Source of the DNA: Rhodococcus_G sp042754225
Lineage (GTDB): Bacteria; Actinomycetota; Actinomycetes; Mycobacteriales; Mycobacteriaceae
Direction: 5' to 3'
Assembly (NCBI RefSeq): GCF_042754225.1
Contig: NZ_JBHZAH010000007.1
Coordinates: forward strand, 1 to 64,000
DNA: 64,000 nucleotides
Position 1 is the stretch's first letter; each line of letters starts with the position of its first letter. The notes under the pieces are model-generated. The model did no database searches. It was not told the origin of the DNA and worked only from the letters and a program-made list of their open reading frames with translations. Made by a program: the position numbers and the translations under genes. This document shows, in pieces, positions 50,067-60,186 of the stretch.

Positions 50067-51431
50067 TCACCGCGGGTCGTTCGTCCGGCCGAGCTGATGG
50101 CGCAGCACCGACTCGACGTCGGGGTGCCGGAACCGGTAGCCGGCGAGCGCGAGCCGAGTCGGGACGACCCGCTGATCGGCCTCCGCCAGCTCGCGGGCTC
50201 CCCGCTCACCGAGCATCAGACGCGGTCCGAACCCCGGGACCGGCAGGATCGCGGGCCGGTGCAGGACCTGCGCGAGAACCCGCGTGTAGTCGGCGTTGCG
50301 GACCGCTGCGGGGGCCACGGCGTTGACCGGCCCGTGGAGCGACCCGTCGAACAGGGCCCGGTGGTACACGTCGACCAGATCGTCGAGCCCGATCCACGAG
50401 AGCCACTGACGGCCGTCCCCGATCCGCCCGCCCAGGCCCGCCGCGAACAGCAGGCGGAGCAGCGCGAGGGTCCCGCCGCGGGCGGACTGCACGACGCCGG
50501 TGCGGACCCGGACGACCCGCAGGCCGGCCTCCTCCGCCGGATCTGTGGCCGCCTCCCAGTCGGCCACCACGTCGGCGAGAAACCCCTCGCCACGGGCACT
50601 GTCCTCGGACAGCAGTTCGTCGCCGCGGTCGAACCCGTAGTACCCGACGGCCGAGGCGGACACGAAGGTCCGCGGACCGCCGTCCGTGCGGCCCGCGAGG
50701 TCCGCCAGCGATCGGGTCGGTCCGACGCGACTGTCCCGGATCGCCCGCATGTGCGCCCCGGTGAAGCGCCCGGCGATCGACTCCCCCGCCAGGTGCACGA
50801 CCGCGTCGACGCCCGCCAACAGGTCCGGGGCGGGGTCGGCGGGATCCCAGCGACGTTCGTCCGGGGTTCGCGGCGCGCGGCGGACCAGGCGGATCACCCG
50901 GTGCCCACCGGTGCTCAGGAAGGCGGTCAACGCCGAGCCGACGAGACCGGATGCGCCGGTGACCGCCACCACGGCAGGCCGGACACCCCGCTCGCTCGCC
51001 CACCGGTGCTCGGCCAGGTCGCCGGCGAGCTGGCGATGCCGGTAGGCGAAGGTCGACCGCAGCAGGAACTCCGGCACCGGCGTCTGGACCCGGTCCGTCA
51101 CCCGGGTCGAGCCCGCGGTCACCTCGGTGAAGTCGTGAATGTGACTCCAGGACAACGTGGCTCGGACCGGCAGGGACGCGAGCCCCTCGGCGGCGAGCTC
51201 GTCGACGAAGCGGTGGGGCGGGTCGTAGGCGGCCGCGTCGTGCCGGGCGACCCATCGGAGCCCGCCGGGCAGTGCGAGCACCGCACGGCCGGTGGCCAGC
51301 GAGTCCGCTTCGGAGACGAGCCGCAGCGGCTGCCACGGCGGTGACAGCCGGGTGAAGGCGCCCGGCCTGCTGTGCCAGGCGAAGACCTCGGCCCGGGGCG
51401 TGTCCACGACGCTCGAGTACACGATGCCCAT
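50067..51431 (-). CDS. TIGR01777 epimerase with N-terminal SRPBCC domain
   Basis: A 454-residue fusion: an SRPBCC/START-like domain (about 1-145; VYSSVVDTPRAEVFAWHSRP) followed by an NAD(P)-dependent extended-SDR domain (about 150-450) with AVTGASGLVGSALTAFL and SAVGYYGFDRGDELL, the TIGR01777 form. The C-terminal DUF1731 block is DQRVVPTRLALAGYRFRHPDVESVL. Members resemble cell-division inhibitor SulA-like (YfcH) proteins, but the reaction is unknown. Ten bases from photolyase on the same strand, so both may be co-transcribed. Confidence 0.87.
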   Translation of the reverse strand: MGIVYSSVVDTPRAEVFAWHSRPGAFTRLSPPWQPLRLVSEADSLATGRAVLALPGGLRWVARHDAAAYDPPHRFVDELAAEGLASLPVRATLSWSHIHDFTEVTAGSTRVTDRVQTPVPEFLLRSTFAYRHRQLAGDLAEHRWASERGVRPAVVAVTGASGLVGSALTAFLSTGGHRVIRLVRRAPRTPDERRWDPADPAPDLLAGVDAVVHLAGESIAGRFTGAHMRAIRDSRVGPTRSLADLAGRTDGGPRTFVSASAVGYYGFDRGDELLSEDSARGEGFLADVVADWEAATDPAEEAGLRVVRVRTGVVQSARGGTLALLRLLFAAGLGGRIGDGRQWLSWIGLDDLVDVYHRALFDGSLHGPVNAVAPAAVRNADYTRVLAQVLHRPAILPVPGFGPRLMLGERGARELAEADQRVVPTRLALAGYRFRHPDVESVLRHQLGRTNDPR

Positions 51432-51440
51432 CGCTCGACC

Positions 51441-52790
51441 CTAGCCCCGTTTCAGCTCGCCGTAGCGGGCCAGCGCCTCCCCGCGCTCGACGGCGTGATC
51501 CACGATCGGGTCCGGGTAGCCCGCGGGACGACCGTCGTCCAAGGTGTGCACCCGCCGTCCGGCGATGCCGCGCAGTTCCGGCACCCAGCGGCGCACGTAG
51601 TCCCCGTCGGGGTCGAACTTCTGTCCCTGGCTGATGGGGTTGAACACCCGAAAGTACGGTGCCGCATCGGTTCCCGATCCGGCGGTCCACTGCCAGCCGT
51701 GCTGGTTCGAGGCCAGGTCACCGTCGATCAACTGCCGCATGAAGTACCTCGCCCCACGCCACCACGGCAGGTGCAGATCCTTCACCAGGAAGGACGCGAC
51801 GATCATCCGGACCCGATTGTGCATCCACCCCTCGGCCAGCAGCTGACGCATGCCGGCATCGACGATCGGGTACCCGGTCCGGCCGGCGCACCAGGCCGCC
51901 CACGCCGATTCCGCTGACGGCCCGCTGTCGTAGCGCATCGCGTCGAACCGCTGGTCGTAGTTGCGCCTGGCGCTCTCGGGACGGTGGTGCAGCACGTCCG
52001 CGTAGAAGTCCCGCCAGGCCAGCTGCCGCCGGAACGCCTCCGGTCCGCGGCCGGGCCGGTCCGCGAGGTCGGCGAGCATCGTGCGGGGATGAATGCACCC
52101 GTACTTGAGGTGCACCGACATGCGGCTCGTGACGTCGAGATCGGGTCGGTCCCGTCCCGTGTCGTAATCGGCCAGGTCGTCCTCGCCGAACTCCGCCCAC
52201 CGGTCGAGCGCCGCCCGCTCCCCCACCTGCAGGCCGGCGGCATCGGGCCGCGGAATCGGCACCCGGATCGACAGCTTCGGTTCCATCCAGGGGACGGTGC
52301 GCGCGGAGGTGTCCGCGGGCGCCCGCCACCCGTGGTCGAGCCAGCGCCCGAAGTACGGGGTGAAGACCCGGTACGGCCCGCCGTCGGCCTTCCTGACCCG
52401 CCCCGGGGACACCGCGTAGGGCGATCCGGTCCGGACCAGGTCGACCTCGCGCGCCACCCCGTCGTCGCGCGCACGCCCGTACGGTCCGAAGTCCGCGCTC
52501 ACGTGCACCGAGCCGGCCCCCAGGTCCCTCGCCGCCTGCGGCACCACCACGCGCGGGTCGCCGCGGACCACGCACAGCCTGCCGCCCAGGTCGTCGTCCA
52601 GTGCCGCCAGCGCGCGGTAGAGGACGTCGCGACGGGCCGGGCCGGACGGGCGCAGCAGCGCGTCGTCGAGCACGAAGAGCCCGAGCACCTCGCCCCCGCC
52701 TGCCGCGGCCGCGGTCAGCGTCGGAAGATCACCGGTCCGCAGGTCGCGACGGAACCAGACGATTGCGGGGCCCGCGCTGGATGACGACAC
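51441..52790 (-). CDS. phr: deoxyribodipyrimidine photolyase
   Basis: A 449-residue class-I photolyase. The N-terminal antenna domain (about 1-130) starts IVWFRRDLRTGDLPTL; the FAD domain contains SVHLKYGCIHPR, RRQLAWRDFYADVL, DAGMRQLLAEGWMHNRVRM and WQWTAGSGTDAAPYFRVFNP, the last being the most diagnostic. It repairs cyclobutane pyrimidine dimers with blue light. The start is a GTG (VSSSSAGPAIVWF); an overlapping ATG is out of frame. Only 33 bases separate it from divergent prrA. Confidence 0.92.
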   Translation of the reverse strand: MSSSSAGPAIVWFRRDLRTGDLPTLTAAAAGGGEVLGLFVLDDALLRPSGPARRDVLYRALAALDDDLGGRLCVVRGDPRVVVPQAARDLGAGSVHVSADFGPYGRARDDGVAREVDLVRTGSPYAVSPGRVRKADGGPYRVFTPYFGRWLDHGWRAPADTSARTVPWMEPKLSIRVPIPRPDAAGLQVGERAALDRWAEFGEDDLADYDTGRDRPDLDVTSRMSVHLKYGCIHPRTMLADLADRPGRGPEAFRRQLAWRDFYADVLHHRPESARRNYDQRFDAMRYDSGPSAESAWAAWCAGRTGYPIVDAGMRQLLAEGWMHNRVRMIVASFLVKDLHLPWWRGARYFMRQLIDGDLASNQHGWQWTAGSGTDAAPYFRVFNPISQGQKFDPDGDYVRRWVPELRGIAGRRVHTLDDGRPAGYPDPIVDHAVERGEALARYGELKRG

Positions 52791-52823
52791 CCATCGATAC
52801 TCGCATCCGGGCACAATGGCGGG

Positions 52824-53531
52824 GTGACCGAACCCGCCACCGCCACAGTCCTGGTCGTCGACGACGACCAGGACGTGCTCGCGTCCCTGCGGCGCGGCCT
52901 GCGCCTGTCCGGTTTCACCGTCCTCACCGCCGCCGACGGCGCGCAGGCACTGACGGTGGTCTCCGAGCGCTCCCCCGACGCCGTGGTGCTCGACATGAAC
53001 ATGCCCGTCCTCGACGGCGCCAGCGTCGTCACGGCCCTGCGCGCGATGGGCAACGACATCCCGATCTGCGTCCTCAGCGCCCGCTCCTCCGTCGACGACC
53101 GGGTCGCCGGACTCGAGGCGGGCGCCGACGACTACCTCGTCAAGCCCTTCGTCCTCGCCGAACTGGTCGCCCGCATCCGCGCCATGATGCGCAGGCGCAC
53201 CGCCCCCGCCACCGCACCCGCGCCGGCCGGGAGCATCGGGGTCGGCGACCTGTCGGTGGACCTGCTCGGCCGTCGCGCCAACCTCGACGGGGTCGAAATC
53301 GAGCTCACCAAAAGGGAATTCGAGCTGCTCGCGGTCCTCGTGCGCAACGCCGGAGTGGTTCTGACCCGCGAGCGCCTGCTCGAACTCGTCTGGGGATACG
53401 ACTTCGTCGCCGACACCAACGTGGTCGACGTGTTCGTCGGATACCTGCGGCGCAAGCTCGAGGCGCACGGCCATCCACGGATCCTGCACACCGTCCGCGG
53501 GGTCGGCTTCGTGCTCCGGGGCGCCGCGTGA
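52824..53531 (+). CDS. prrA: response regulator PrrA
   Basis: A 235-residue OmpR-type regulator. Receiver domain about 8-125 (VDDDQDVLASL; phosphoacceptor Asp57 in VVLDMNMPVLDG; Lys in YLVKPFVLAEL) and winged-helix DNA-binding domain about 145-235 (LTKREFELLAVL, VVDVFVGYLRRKLEAHG, TVRGVGFVLR). Sequence matches M. tuberculosis PrrA closely, including SARSSVDDRVAGLEAGADDYLVKP. PrrA is an essential mycobacterial regulator linked to early intracellular growth and ammonium or respiratory adaptation. Its stop overlaps the prrB start in GTGA. Confidence 0.92.
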   Translation: MTEPATATVLVVDDDQDVLASLRRGLRLSGFTVLTAADGAQALTVVSERSPDAVVLDMNMPVLDGASVVTALRAMGNDIPICVLSARSSVDDRVAGLEAGADDYLVKPFVLAELVARIRAMMRRRTAPATAPAPAGSIGVGDLSVDLLGRRANLDGVEIELTKREFELLAVLVRNAGVVLTRERLLELVWGYDFVADTNVVDVFVGYLRRKLEAHGHPRILHTVRGVGFVLRGAA

Positions 53532-54841
53532 GCCGTCGGCGCTCCCATTCGCTGCGGGCCCGCGTCGCCGCCGCCACCGCCCTCGGCGCGGCCATCATCG
53601 CCGCACTGCTCGGCATCTTCATCTCGGTGGCGATCTCCCGGAACAACGTCAGCCAGTTGGACCGTCGACTCGACACCGCCTCGAGCGTGCTGATCGCGAA
53701 CGTCGCGTCGGCCACCTCGTTCCTGCCGACCTTCGGGGACGCGGGCGCGTTCGCGGTGACCATCCGCTCCGGCGATTCCCTCGTCGTCAGCACGCCCACC
53801 CAGCTCCCCCCGCTCGAGCCCGGCGCCGCGACGGTCAGCGTGGACGGCGTCGACTACCGGGTCGACACCACCCCGATCCCGCGGTCGACGCTGCTGCTCT
53901 CGCTGGCGGTCCCGGCATCCGAGGCAAACGACGTGACCACCGACCAGCGGCAGTGGGTGATCGTCGCCGGTCTGCTCGCCGTCGCCGCCGCGACCGGCCT
54001 CGGCTGGATCTTCGGCGGTCGCGCGGTGCGTCCGATCGTCACGCTCACCAACCAGATCGGCAGCGACTCACCGGAAGCCGCGAAGGTGTCGGGGGTCCGA
54101 GAGGCCGAGGAACTGGCCGACGCCATCGAGCTGATGCTCGGCCGGATCGCGGACGCGCAGTCCCGCACCGCCGCCGCCCTCGACACCGCCCGCGACTTCG
54201 CCGCCGTCTCCGCCCACGAACTGCGCACCCCGCTGACCGCGATGCGCACCGACATCGAGGTGCTCACCACCCTCGAACTCGACGCCACCCAGCGGGCCGA
54301 GATCCTCGCCGACCTGGCCCGCACCCAGGGCCGGGTGGAGGCGACCCTGTCCGCGCTCGAGCGGCTCGCGTCGGGCGAGCTCTCCAGCGAGAAGGACCAC
54401 GTCAGCACCGATCTCGTGGAACTGTGCGACCTCGCCGCCCAGGACGCGATGCGTCAACTCCCCGGCGTCACCGTGCGGGTGGAGTCCGGTCCCTCGCTCC
54501 TGATCCGCGGCCTGCCCGCCGGCCTCCGGCTGGCGCTCGACAATGCCATCGCCAATGCGGTCCGCCACGGCGGGGCGTCCACCGTGGTGCTCGCCGCCCG
54601 GCGCGCCGACCCGGAGACCGTGCTGGTCACCGTCGACGACGACGGCCGCGGCATCCCCGAGGCCGAGCGCGAGGACGTCTTCGAGCGTTTCTACCGCGGC
54701 TCGTCCGCGGCCCGCGGCGGCTCCGGTCTGGGCCTGGCCCTGGTCGCCCAGCAGGCCCAACTGCACGGTGGCCGAGCCCATTTCGAGGTGAGCCCGCTCG
54801 GCGGTGCCCGGCTGGTCCTCGAATTCGCCGACCGGGCCTGA
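53528..54841 (+). CDS. prrB: sensor histidine kinase PrrB
   Basis: A 437-residue sensor kinase with two transmembrane segments (about 15-37 and 143-163) flanking an extracytoplasmic domain, a HAMP region (about 165-215), a dimerisation/phosphoacceptor domain with His230 (AVSAHELRTPLTAM), and an ATPase domain (DNAIANAVRHGG, VDDDGRGIP, GGSGLGLALV). GTG start coupled to prrA by a four-base overlap. It phosphorylates PrrA. The stimulus is not known from sequence. Confidence 0.92.
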   Translation: MSRRRSHSLRARVAAATALGAAIIAALLGIFISVAISRNNVSQLDRRLDTASSVLIANVASATSFLPTFGDAGAFAVTIRSGDSLVVSTPTQLPPLEPGAATVSVDGVDYRVDTTPIPRSTLLLSLAVPASEANDVTTDQRQWVIVAGLLAVAAATGLGWIFGGRAVRPIVTLTNQIGSDSPEAAKVSGVREAEELADAIELMLGRIADAQSRTAAALDTARDFAAVSAHELRTPLTAMRTDIEVLTTLELDATQRAEILADLARTQGRVEATLSALERLASGELSSEKDHVSTDLVELCDLAAQDAMRQLPGVTVRVESGPSLLIRGLPAGLRLALDNAIANAVRHGGASTVVLAARRADPETVLVTVDDDGRGIPEAEREDVFERFYRGSSAARGGSGLGLALVAQQAQLHGGRAHFEVSPLGGARLVLEFADRA

Positions 54842-54851
54842 GCCCGGATCG

Positions 54852-54890
54852 CGAAAGGCCCCGGATCGCAGTGCGACACGGGGCCTTTCG
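54852..54890. terminator. bidirectional terminator between prrB and the FKBP gene
   Basis: CGAAAGGCCCC (54852-54862) pairs perfectly with GGGGCCTTTCG (54880-54890) around a 17-base loop. It lies ten bases after the prrB stop and 14 bases from the convergent FKBP stop; short T and A runs in the stem would serve either direction. Confidence 0.7.
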
Positions 54891-54904
54891 ATGAGTTCTG
54901 GTCG

Positions 54905-55630
54905 TCAGACGCCCAGCAGGTCGATGACGAAGACCAGGGTCTTGCCGCCGAGCGGGTGGCCCGAGCCGGCCGGACCGTACGCGAGCTCCGGCGGAACCGT
55001 CAGCTTGCGGCGACCGCCGACCTTCATGCCGGGGATGCCCTCCTGCCAGCCCGGAATCAACCGGCCGAGCGGGAACTTCACGGACTCGCCGCGCTGGAAC
55101 GAGGAGTCGAACACCTTGTTCGTGTCGTACTCCACGCCGTGGTAGTGCACGTCGACGACTCCGCCGGGCTGCGCCTCCGCGCCGTCACCGACGGTGATGT
55201 CCTCGATGACCAGCTCGGCCGGGGCCGGTCCGGTCGCGGGCTCGATCTCCGGCGCGGCAGGCGGAACGACCACGTCGAGCAGGTCGATCACGAATACCAG
55301 CGTCTTGCCCGACAACTGGTGTCCGGCACCGGCCGGACCGTAGGCGAGCTCCGGCGGGATGGTCAGCTGTCGGCGACCGCCGACCTTCATCCCCGGGATG
55401 CCCTCCTGCCACCCGGCGATCAGGCCGGCCAGCGGGAAGGTGATGGACTCGCCGCGGCTCCACGAGGAGTCGAACTCCTCGCCGCTGTCGAACTCGACGC
55501 CGAGATAGTGCACCTCGACCTTGGCGCCGGGGGTCGCCTCGGCGCCCTCACCGACGGTGATGTCCTTGATGACGAGCTCGGTGGGCGCGGGGCCCTCCTG
55601 GAACTCGATGACCGGCTGTTCGTTGCTCAT
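54905..55630 (-). CDS. tandem-domain FKBP-type peptidyl-prolyl isomerase
   Basis: A 241-residue cytoplasmic protein with two complete FKBP domains, about 1-120 and 125-241. Each contains VEVHYLGVEFDS / VDVHYHGVEYDT, the FPLxxLIxGWQEGIPGMKVGGRR(Q/K)LT block, and LAYGPAG(A/S)GH. It should catalyse prolyl cis-trans isomerisation and possibly chaperone folding. Single-domain FKBPs of about 120 residues are usual beside gltA in related genomes, so this looks like an internal duplication. No signal peptide. It starts five bases after the gltA... stop region (gltA lies upstream), implying co-transcription with citrate synthase. Confidence 0.9.
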   Translation of the reverse strand: MSNEQPVIEFQEGPAPTELVIKDITVGEGAEATPGAKVEVHYLGVEFDSGEEFDSSWSRGESITFPLAGLIAGWQEGIPGMKVGGRRQLTIPPELAYGPAGAGHQLSGKTLVFVIDLLDVVVPPAAPEIEPATGPAPAELVIEDITVGDGAEAQPGGVVDVHYHGVEYDTNKVFDSSFQRGESVKFPLGRLIPGWQEGIPGMKVGGRRKLTVPPELAYGPAGSGHPLGGKTLVFVIDLLGV

Positions 55631-55635
55631 GCGGA

Positions 55636-56934
<1,299 letters not shown>

Positions 56935-56959
56935 GAAGGATCCCTCTCAAACTCGAACC

Positions 56960-56974
56960 TTTGCGAGTTGCAAA
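56960..56974. promoter_or_regulatory. TTTGC-N5-GCAAA inverted repeat upstream of gltA
   Basis: TTTGC-GAGTT-GCAAA is a perfect inverted repeat 26 bases before the gltA start. It resembles the TTTGCAAA-type sites of RamB/PrpR-family regulators of acetate and propionate metabolism, which control gltA in corynebacteria. Assignment to that family is an inference. Confidence 0.4.
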
Positions 56975-57036
56975 TATCAGTCGCCTAGAACCTAGTCCCA
57001 GTTGCGTTCCGATGCCCAGGGAGGGTCCGTTCGCGG

Positions 57037-57951
57037 CTACAGGGCGCCGATTCCCCAGGTCCCCGACCAGGACTGCCCCGGACCGAGAACCACCTGGTCG
57101 ATGCCGGAATTGAAGGCATCCGGCGGGCAGGTCATCGGCTCGACCGCGAGCGCCCGGCCACGCCCCGGGTAGCCCTTTCCGTTGGCGGGGTCGGCGGTGA
57201 AAACCTGGACCCAGCCGAATCGTCGGTCGGCCCAGAGCACCGCACCGGAACCGTCGGGGGCCCGCAGCTCGTGCCGGGCTCGGCCGTCGGGGTCCGGCAC
57301 GATGGAACTGAACGGGGTGTCGAGCTGGACGCCGGCGAGGCTGCGCGGGGTGGTGAAGTCGTACTCGGTGCCGTAGACGGACTCCGAGTTGCCGACCGGC
57401 AGCATGCGATCCGGGTCGAGCGGCAACCGAGTGCCCGCGGTCAGTCGCAGGGTGCACTCGTCGAGCGGGGTGTCCCCCGCCCGCAGGTAGGCGTGGACGC
57501 CCAGACCGAACGGTGCCGGCATGGCGCCGATGTTGGTGGCGGTGTGGGAGACCGTGAGCCCGGACGGACCCAGTTCGTGTGCGACGGTCAGCTGCAGCGG
57601 GTACGGCCAGCCCTTGTGCAGACCCACCCTGATCGTCTGCTCGACCCGGTGCGCGGAGTGCTCGACCAACTGCCAGTCGTCGCGTCGGACCAACCCGTGA
57701 ATGGCGTTGCCGCGGGCCGGTTCGGTGAGCGCCAGCTGGTGCTCGACCCCGTCGAAGTAGAAGTAGCCGTCGCGAATTCGGTTCGGCCACGGCGCCAGCA
57801 CCAATCCCGCCGACAGCGGCGGTCGCTCGTCCGCCTCCCAGGTCTCGGTCAGCGCCCGGCCCGAGTGCTCGAGGGCCCGCAGCCCGGCGCCGCGGGCGAC
57901 CACCTCCGCGGTGTAGTCGCCTGATCGAATCGGGTACACGGGCTCACGCAT
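57037..57951 (-). CDS. aldose 1-epimerase family protein
   Basis: A 304-residue galactose-mutarotase-fold protein. Motifs include GLVLAPWPNRIRDGYFYFDG, NAIHGLVRRDDWQLVEH (first catalytic His), HTATNIGAMPAPFGLGVHAYL (second His), and the glutamate in LAVEPMTCPPDAFNSG. It interconverts alpha and beta anomers of a sugar or sugar phosphate. The ATG at MREPVYPIRSG was chosen over a 13-codon extension. On the same strand as gltA but about 100 bases upstream; likely separate. Confidence 0.9.
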   Translation of the reverse strand: MREPVYPIRSGDYTAEVVARGAGLRALEHSGRALTETWEADERPPLSAGLVLAPWPNRIRDGYFYFDGVEHQLALTEPARGNAIHGLVRRDDWQLVEHSAHRVEQTIRVGLHKGWPYPLQLTVAHELGPSGLTVSHTATNIGAMPAPFGLGVHAYLRAGDTPLDECTLRLTAGTRLPLDPDRMLPVGNSESVYGTEYDFTTPRSLAGVQLDTPFSSIVPDPDGRARHELRAPDGSGAVLWADRRFGWVQVFTADPANGKGYPGRGRALAVEPMTCPPDAFNSGIDQVVLGPGQSWSGTWGIGAL

Positions 57952-57999
57952 GCGCCCCAGTGTCCACCACAGCGGCGAACCTGCCACCAATACGGCCGG

Positions 58000-59307
58000 T
58001 TAGCTTCGTCCCACCCGATAACGCAGGAACATCGGGAAGGCGAGGCACGCCAGCGCGACGCCGACCACCACCAGAATGCCGCCGCCGGCGGCCGCGACCG
58101 CGGTACCCGCCAGGTACGCCGCCGCGCCGTGCAGCACATCGCCGATCCGGGGTCCGCCCGCGACCACCACGATGAACACGCCCTGCAGCCGACCGCGCAT
58201 CTCGTCGGGCGCGACCTGCTGGAGCATGGTGCTGCGGAACGCCGCGGAAACCATGTCCACCGCGCCGCCGAAGGCGAGGAACGCCAGCGCGATCCACAGC
58301 AGGGCGGGACCGCTGTCGGGTGAGGCGAGGCCGACCGCGACACCGAACCCGACCATGGCCAGGCCCCACGCCACGATGCACAGCACCACCGCGCGACCCT
58401 GGTAGCGCACGCCCGGCAGCCAGCCCGAGAACACGCCGCCGATCACCGCGCCCACGGACATCGCGGCGAACAGCAGCCCGAGGGCGAGCCCGCCGGACGC
58501 GGGATCGCCGAACGTCTCGTGCGCGATCTGCGGGAACAGCGCCCGCGGCATGCCGAAGACCATCGCGATGATGTCCACCACGAACGAGGCCAACAGCACC
58601 TTCTGAGTGGACAGGTACCGGAATCCGTCCAGCACGGCGGCGAATCCGGCCCGGGTGGTGTGGCCGGTGGGCGGCAGTTTCGGGAGTGCGAGCACCGCCC
58701 ACAGGGTGGCGAGCAGGGCGATCGCGTCCACCAGGTACAGGCTGGACAGCCCGATGGTCGGGATCAGGACGCCCGCGAGCAGCGGTCCGGCGATGGCGCC
58801 GAACTGCACGACCGTCATGTTCAGCGAGTTGGCTGCGGGCAGTTGGTCACCGGGGATCAGCCGCGGAATGATCGCCGCGCGGGTCGGCTGGTTGACCGCG
58901 AAGAACGCCTGCTGCAGCGAGAACAGGCCGAGTACCAGCCACACGTTGTCGACGCCGCGAGCGGCCTGCAGCCAGAACAGCACCGACGTGACGATCAGCC
59001 CCACCGTGGTGACGGTGATCAGCCGGCGACGGTCCATGACGTCGGCAAGGGCCCCGCCCCACAGTCCGAACACCACCAGCGGCACCAGTCCGAAGACGCC
59101 GGTCAGGCCGACGTAGGCGGAACTGCCGGTGATCTCGTAGACCTGCTGCGGCACCGCGACCACGCTGAGCTGTGCGCCGATGACGGTGACGATGCCTGCG
59201 ACCCACAGCCGTCGGTAGTGCGGCTCGCGCAGGGGCGTGGTGTCGGCCAGCAGCCGACGCTTGCGGACTCCCCCCTCGGGCTTCGCCTCTGGCCTCGTTT
59301 CGGTCAA
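58000..59307 (-). CDS. MFS transporter, DHA3-like
   Basis: A 435-residue transporter with about 12 membrane segments. The MFS motif-A-like loop GLWGGALADVMDRRRLITV sits between segments two and three; NQPTRAAIIPRLIPGDQLPAANSLN and RGRLQGVFIVVVAGGPRIGD are characteristic of the DHA3 (EntS/MefA) drug and siderophore exporter group. The TTG start (LTETRPEAK) overlaps the pdxH stop by four bases, indicating coupling. A far longer upstream reading frame is antisense to citA and serC and is not real. Substrate unknown. Confidence 0.85.
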   Translation of the reverse strand: MTETRPEAKPEGGVRKRRLLADTTPLREPHYRRLWVAGIVTVIGAQLSVVAVPQQVYEITGSSAYVGLTGVFGLVPLVVFGLWGGALADVMDRRRLITVTTVGLIVTSVLFWLQAARGVDNVWLVLGLFSLQQAFFAVNQPTRAAIIPRLIPGDQLPAANSLNMTVVQFGAIAGPLLAGVLIPTIGLSSLYLVDAIALLATLWAVLALPKLPPTGHTTRAGFAAVLDGFRYLSTQKVLLASFVVDIIAMVFGMPRALFPQIAHETFGDPASGGLALGLLFAAMSVGAVIGGVFSGWLPGVRYQGRAVVLCIVAWGLAMVGFGVAVGLASPDSGPALLWIALAFLAFGGAVDMVSAAFRSTMLQQVAPDEMRGRLQGVFIVVVAGGPRIGDVLHGAAAYLAGTAVAAAGGGILVVVGVALACLAFPMFLRYRVGRS

Positions 59308-60041
59308 GGTTGCAGCCGCTCCGCGGTCCAGCCGGACTCGGTGCGGGTGACCAGGACCCGGTTGTGCATCCGGTTCGCCCGGCCCTGCCAGAACTCGACG
59401 GTGCGCGGCCGGATGAGGTAGCCGCCCCAGCCGGGCAGCATCGGCACCTGTTCCGTGTCCGCGAACCGCGCGGTGACCTCGGCGAGCTGCGCGTCGAGGT
59501 CCGCGCGGGAAGCGATCGGCCGCGACTGCTGCGAGGCCCAGGCGCCGAGCTGCGAACCGCGCGGGCGGGTGCGCCAGTATGCCGCGGTCACCTCGTCGGC
59601 GACCCGGCTCGCCGCACCACGAACGGTCACCTGGTGCGCGAACGCGATCCAGGAGAAGGTTGCCGAGGCCTGCGGGTTTGCGTCGAGCTCGCGGGCCTTG
59701 CCGGACCCGTAGTTGGTGTAGAAGACCAGCCCGTCCTCGGACAGTCCCTTGCACAGCACCGTCCGCGAGGCGGGCCTGCCGTCGGGATCGACGGTGGCCA
59801 GGACCATCGCGTTGGGTTCGGCGATCCCGGAGGTACGGGCCTGATCCATCCACTTCTGCAGCAGCGGCAGCCAGCCGTCGGCCACCGCGGGCACGTCCAG
59901 GTTCGACTCGTGCGCAGGCGAATTCATGCCCTGAGTCGCGTACGCCACCCGCATGGCGGCCAGATCGACGGGGCCGGTGGACGGGAGTTCGGGATCGGGC
60001 GGCACAGCCGATGACGTTACCCCCGGGTATGCACTGCTCAC
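59304..60041 (-). CDS. pdxH: pyridoxine/pyridoxamine 5'-phosphate oxidase
   Basis: A 245-residue FMN-dependent oxidase producing pyridoxal 5'-phosphate. Family blocks are MVLATVDPDGRPASRTVLCKGLSEDGLVFYTNY, FSWIAFAHQVTVRGAASRV and, at the C-terminus, FWQGRANRMHNRVLVTR. PLP is the cofactor of SerC encoded nearby, a convenient though not proven link. Start GTG. Divergent from citA across 145 bases and coupled to the MFS gene downstream. Confidence 0.93.
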   Translation of the reverse strand: MSSAYPGVTSSAVPPDPELPSTGPVDLAAMRVAYATQGMNSPAHESNLDVPAVADGWLPLLQKWMDQARTSGIAEPNAMVLATVDPDGRPASRTVLCKGLSEDGLVFYTNYGSGKARELDANPQASATFSWIAFAHQVTVRGAASRVADEVTAAYWRTRPRGSQLGAWASQQSRPIASRADLDAQLAEVTARFADTEQVPMLPGWGGYLIRPRTVEFWQGRANRMHNRVLVTRTESGWTAERLQP

Positions 60042-60186
60042 CGGCGACGTGGAACGGGATAGAGTTCACCGGTGACCGCGGCGTCACGTGCCTGCACAAC
60101 TCGCACTCGCCGCGCAGGACGGTGTGTTGGCTTTTATCAGTGCAGCCCGGACCGGTGGCACTGAAGATGAGGAGAGTCCACGAGCA

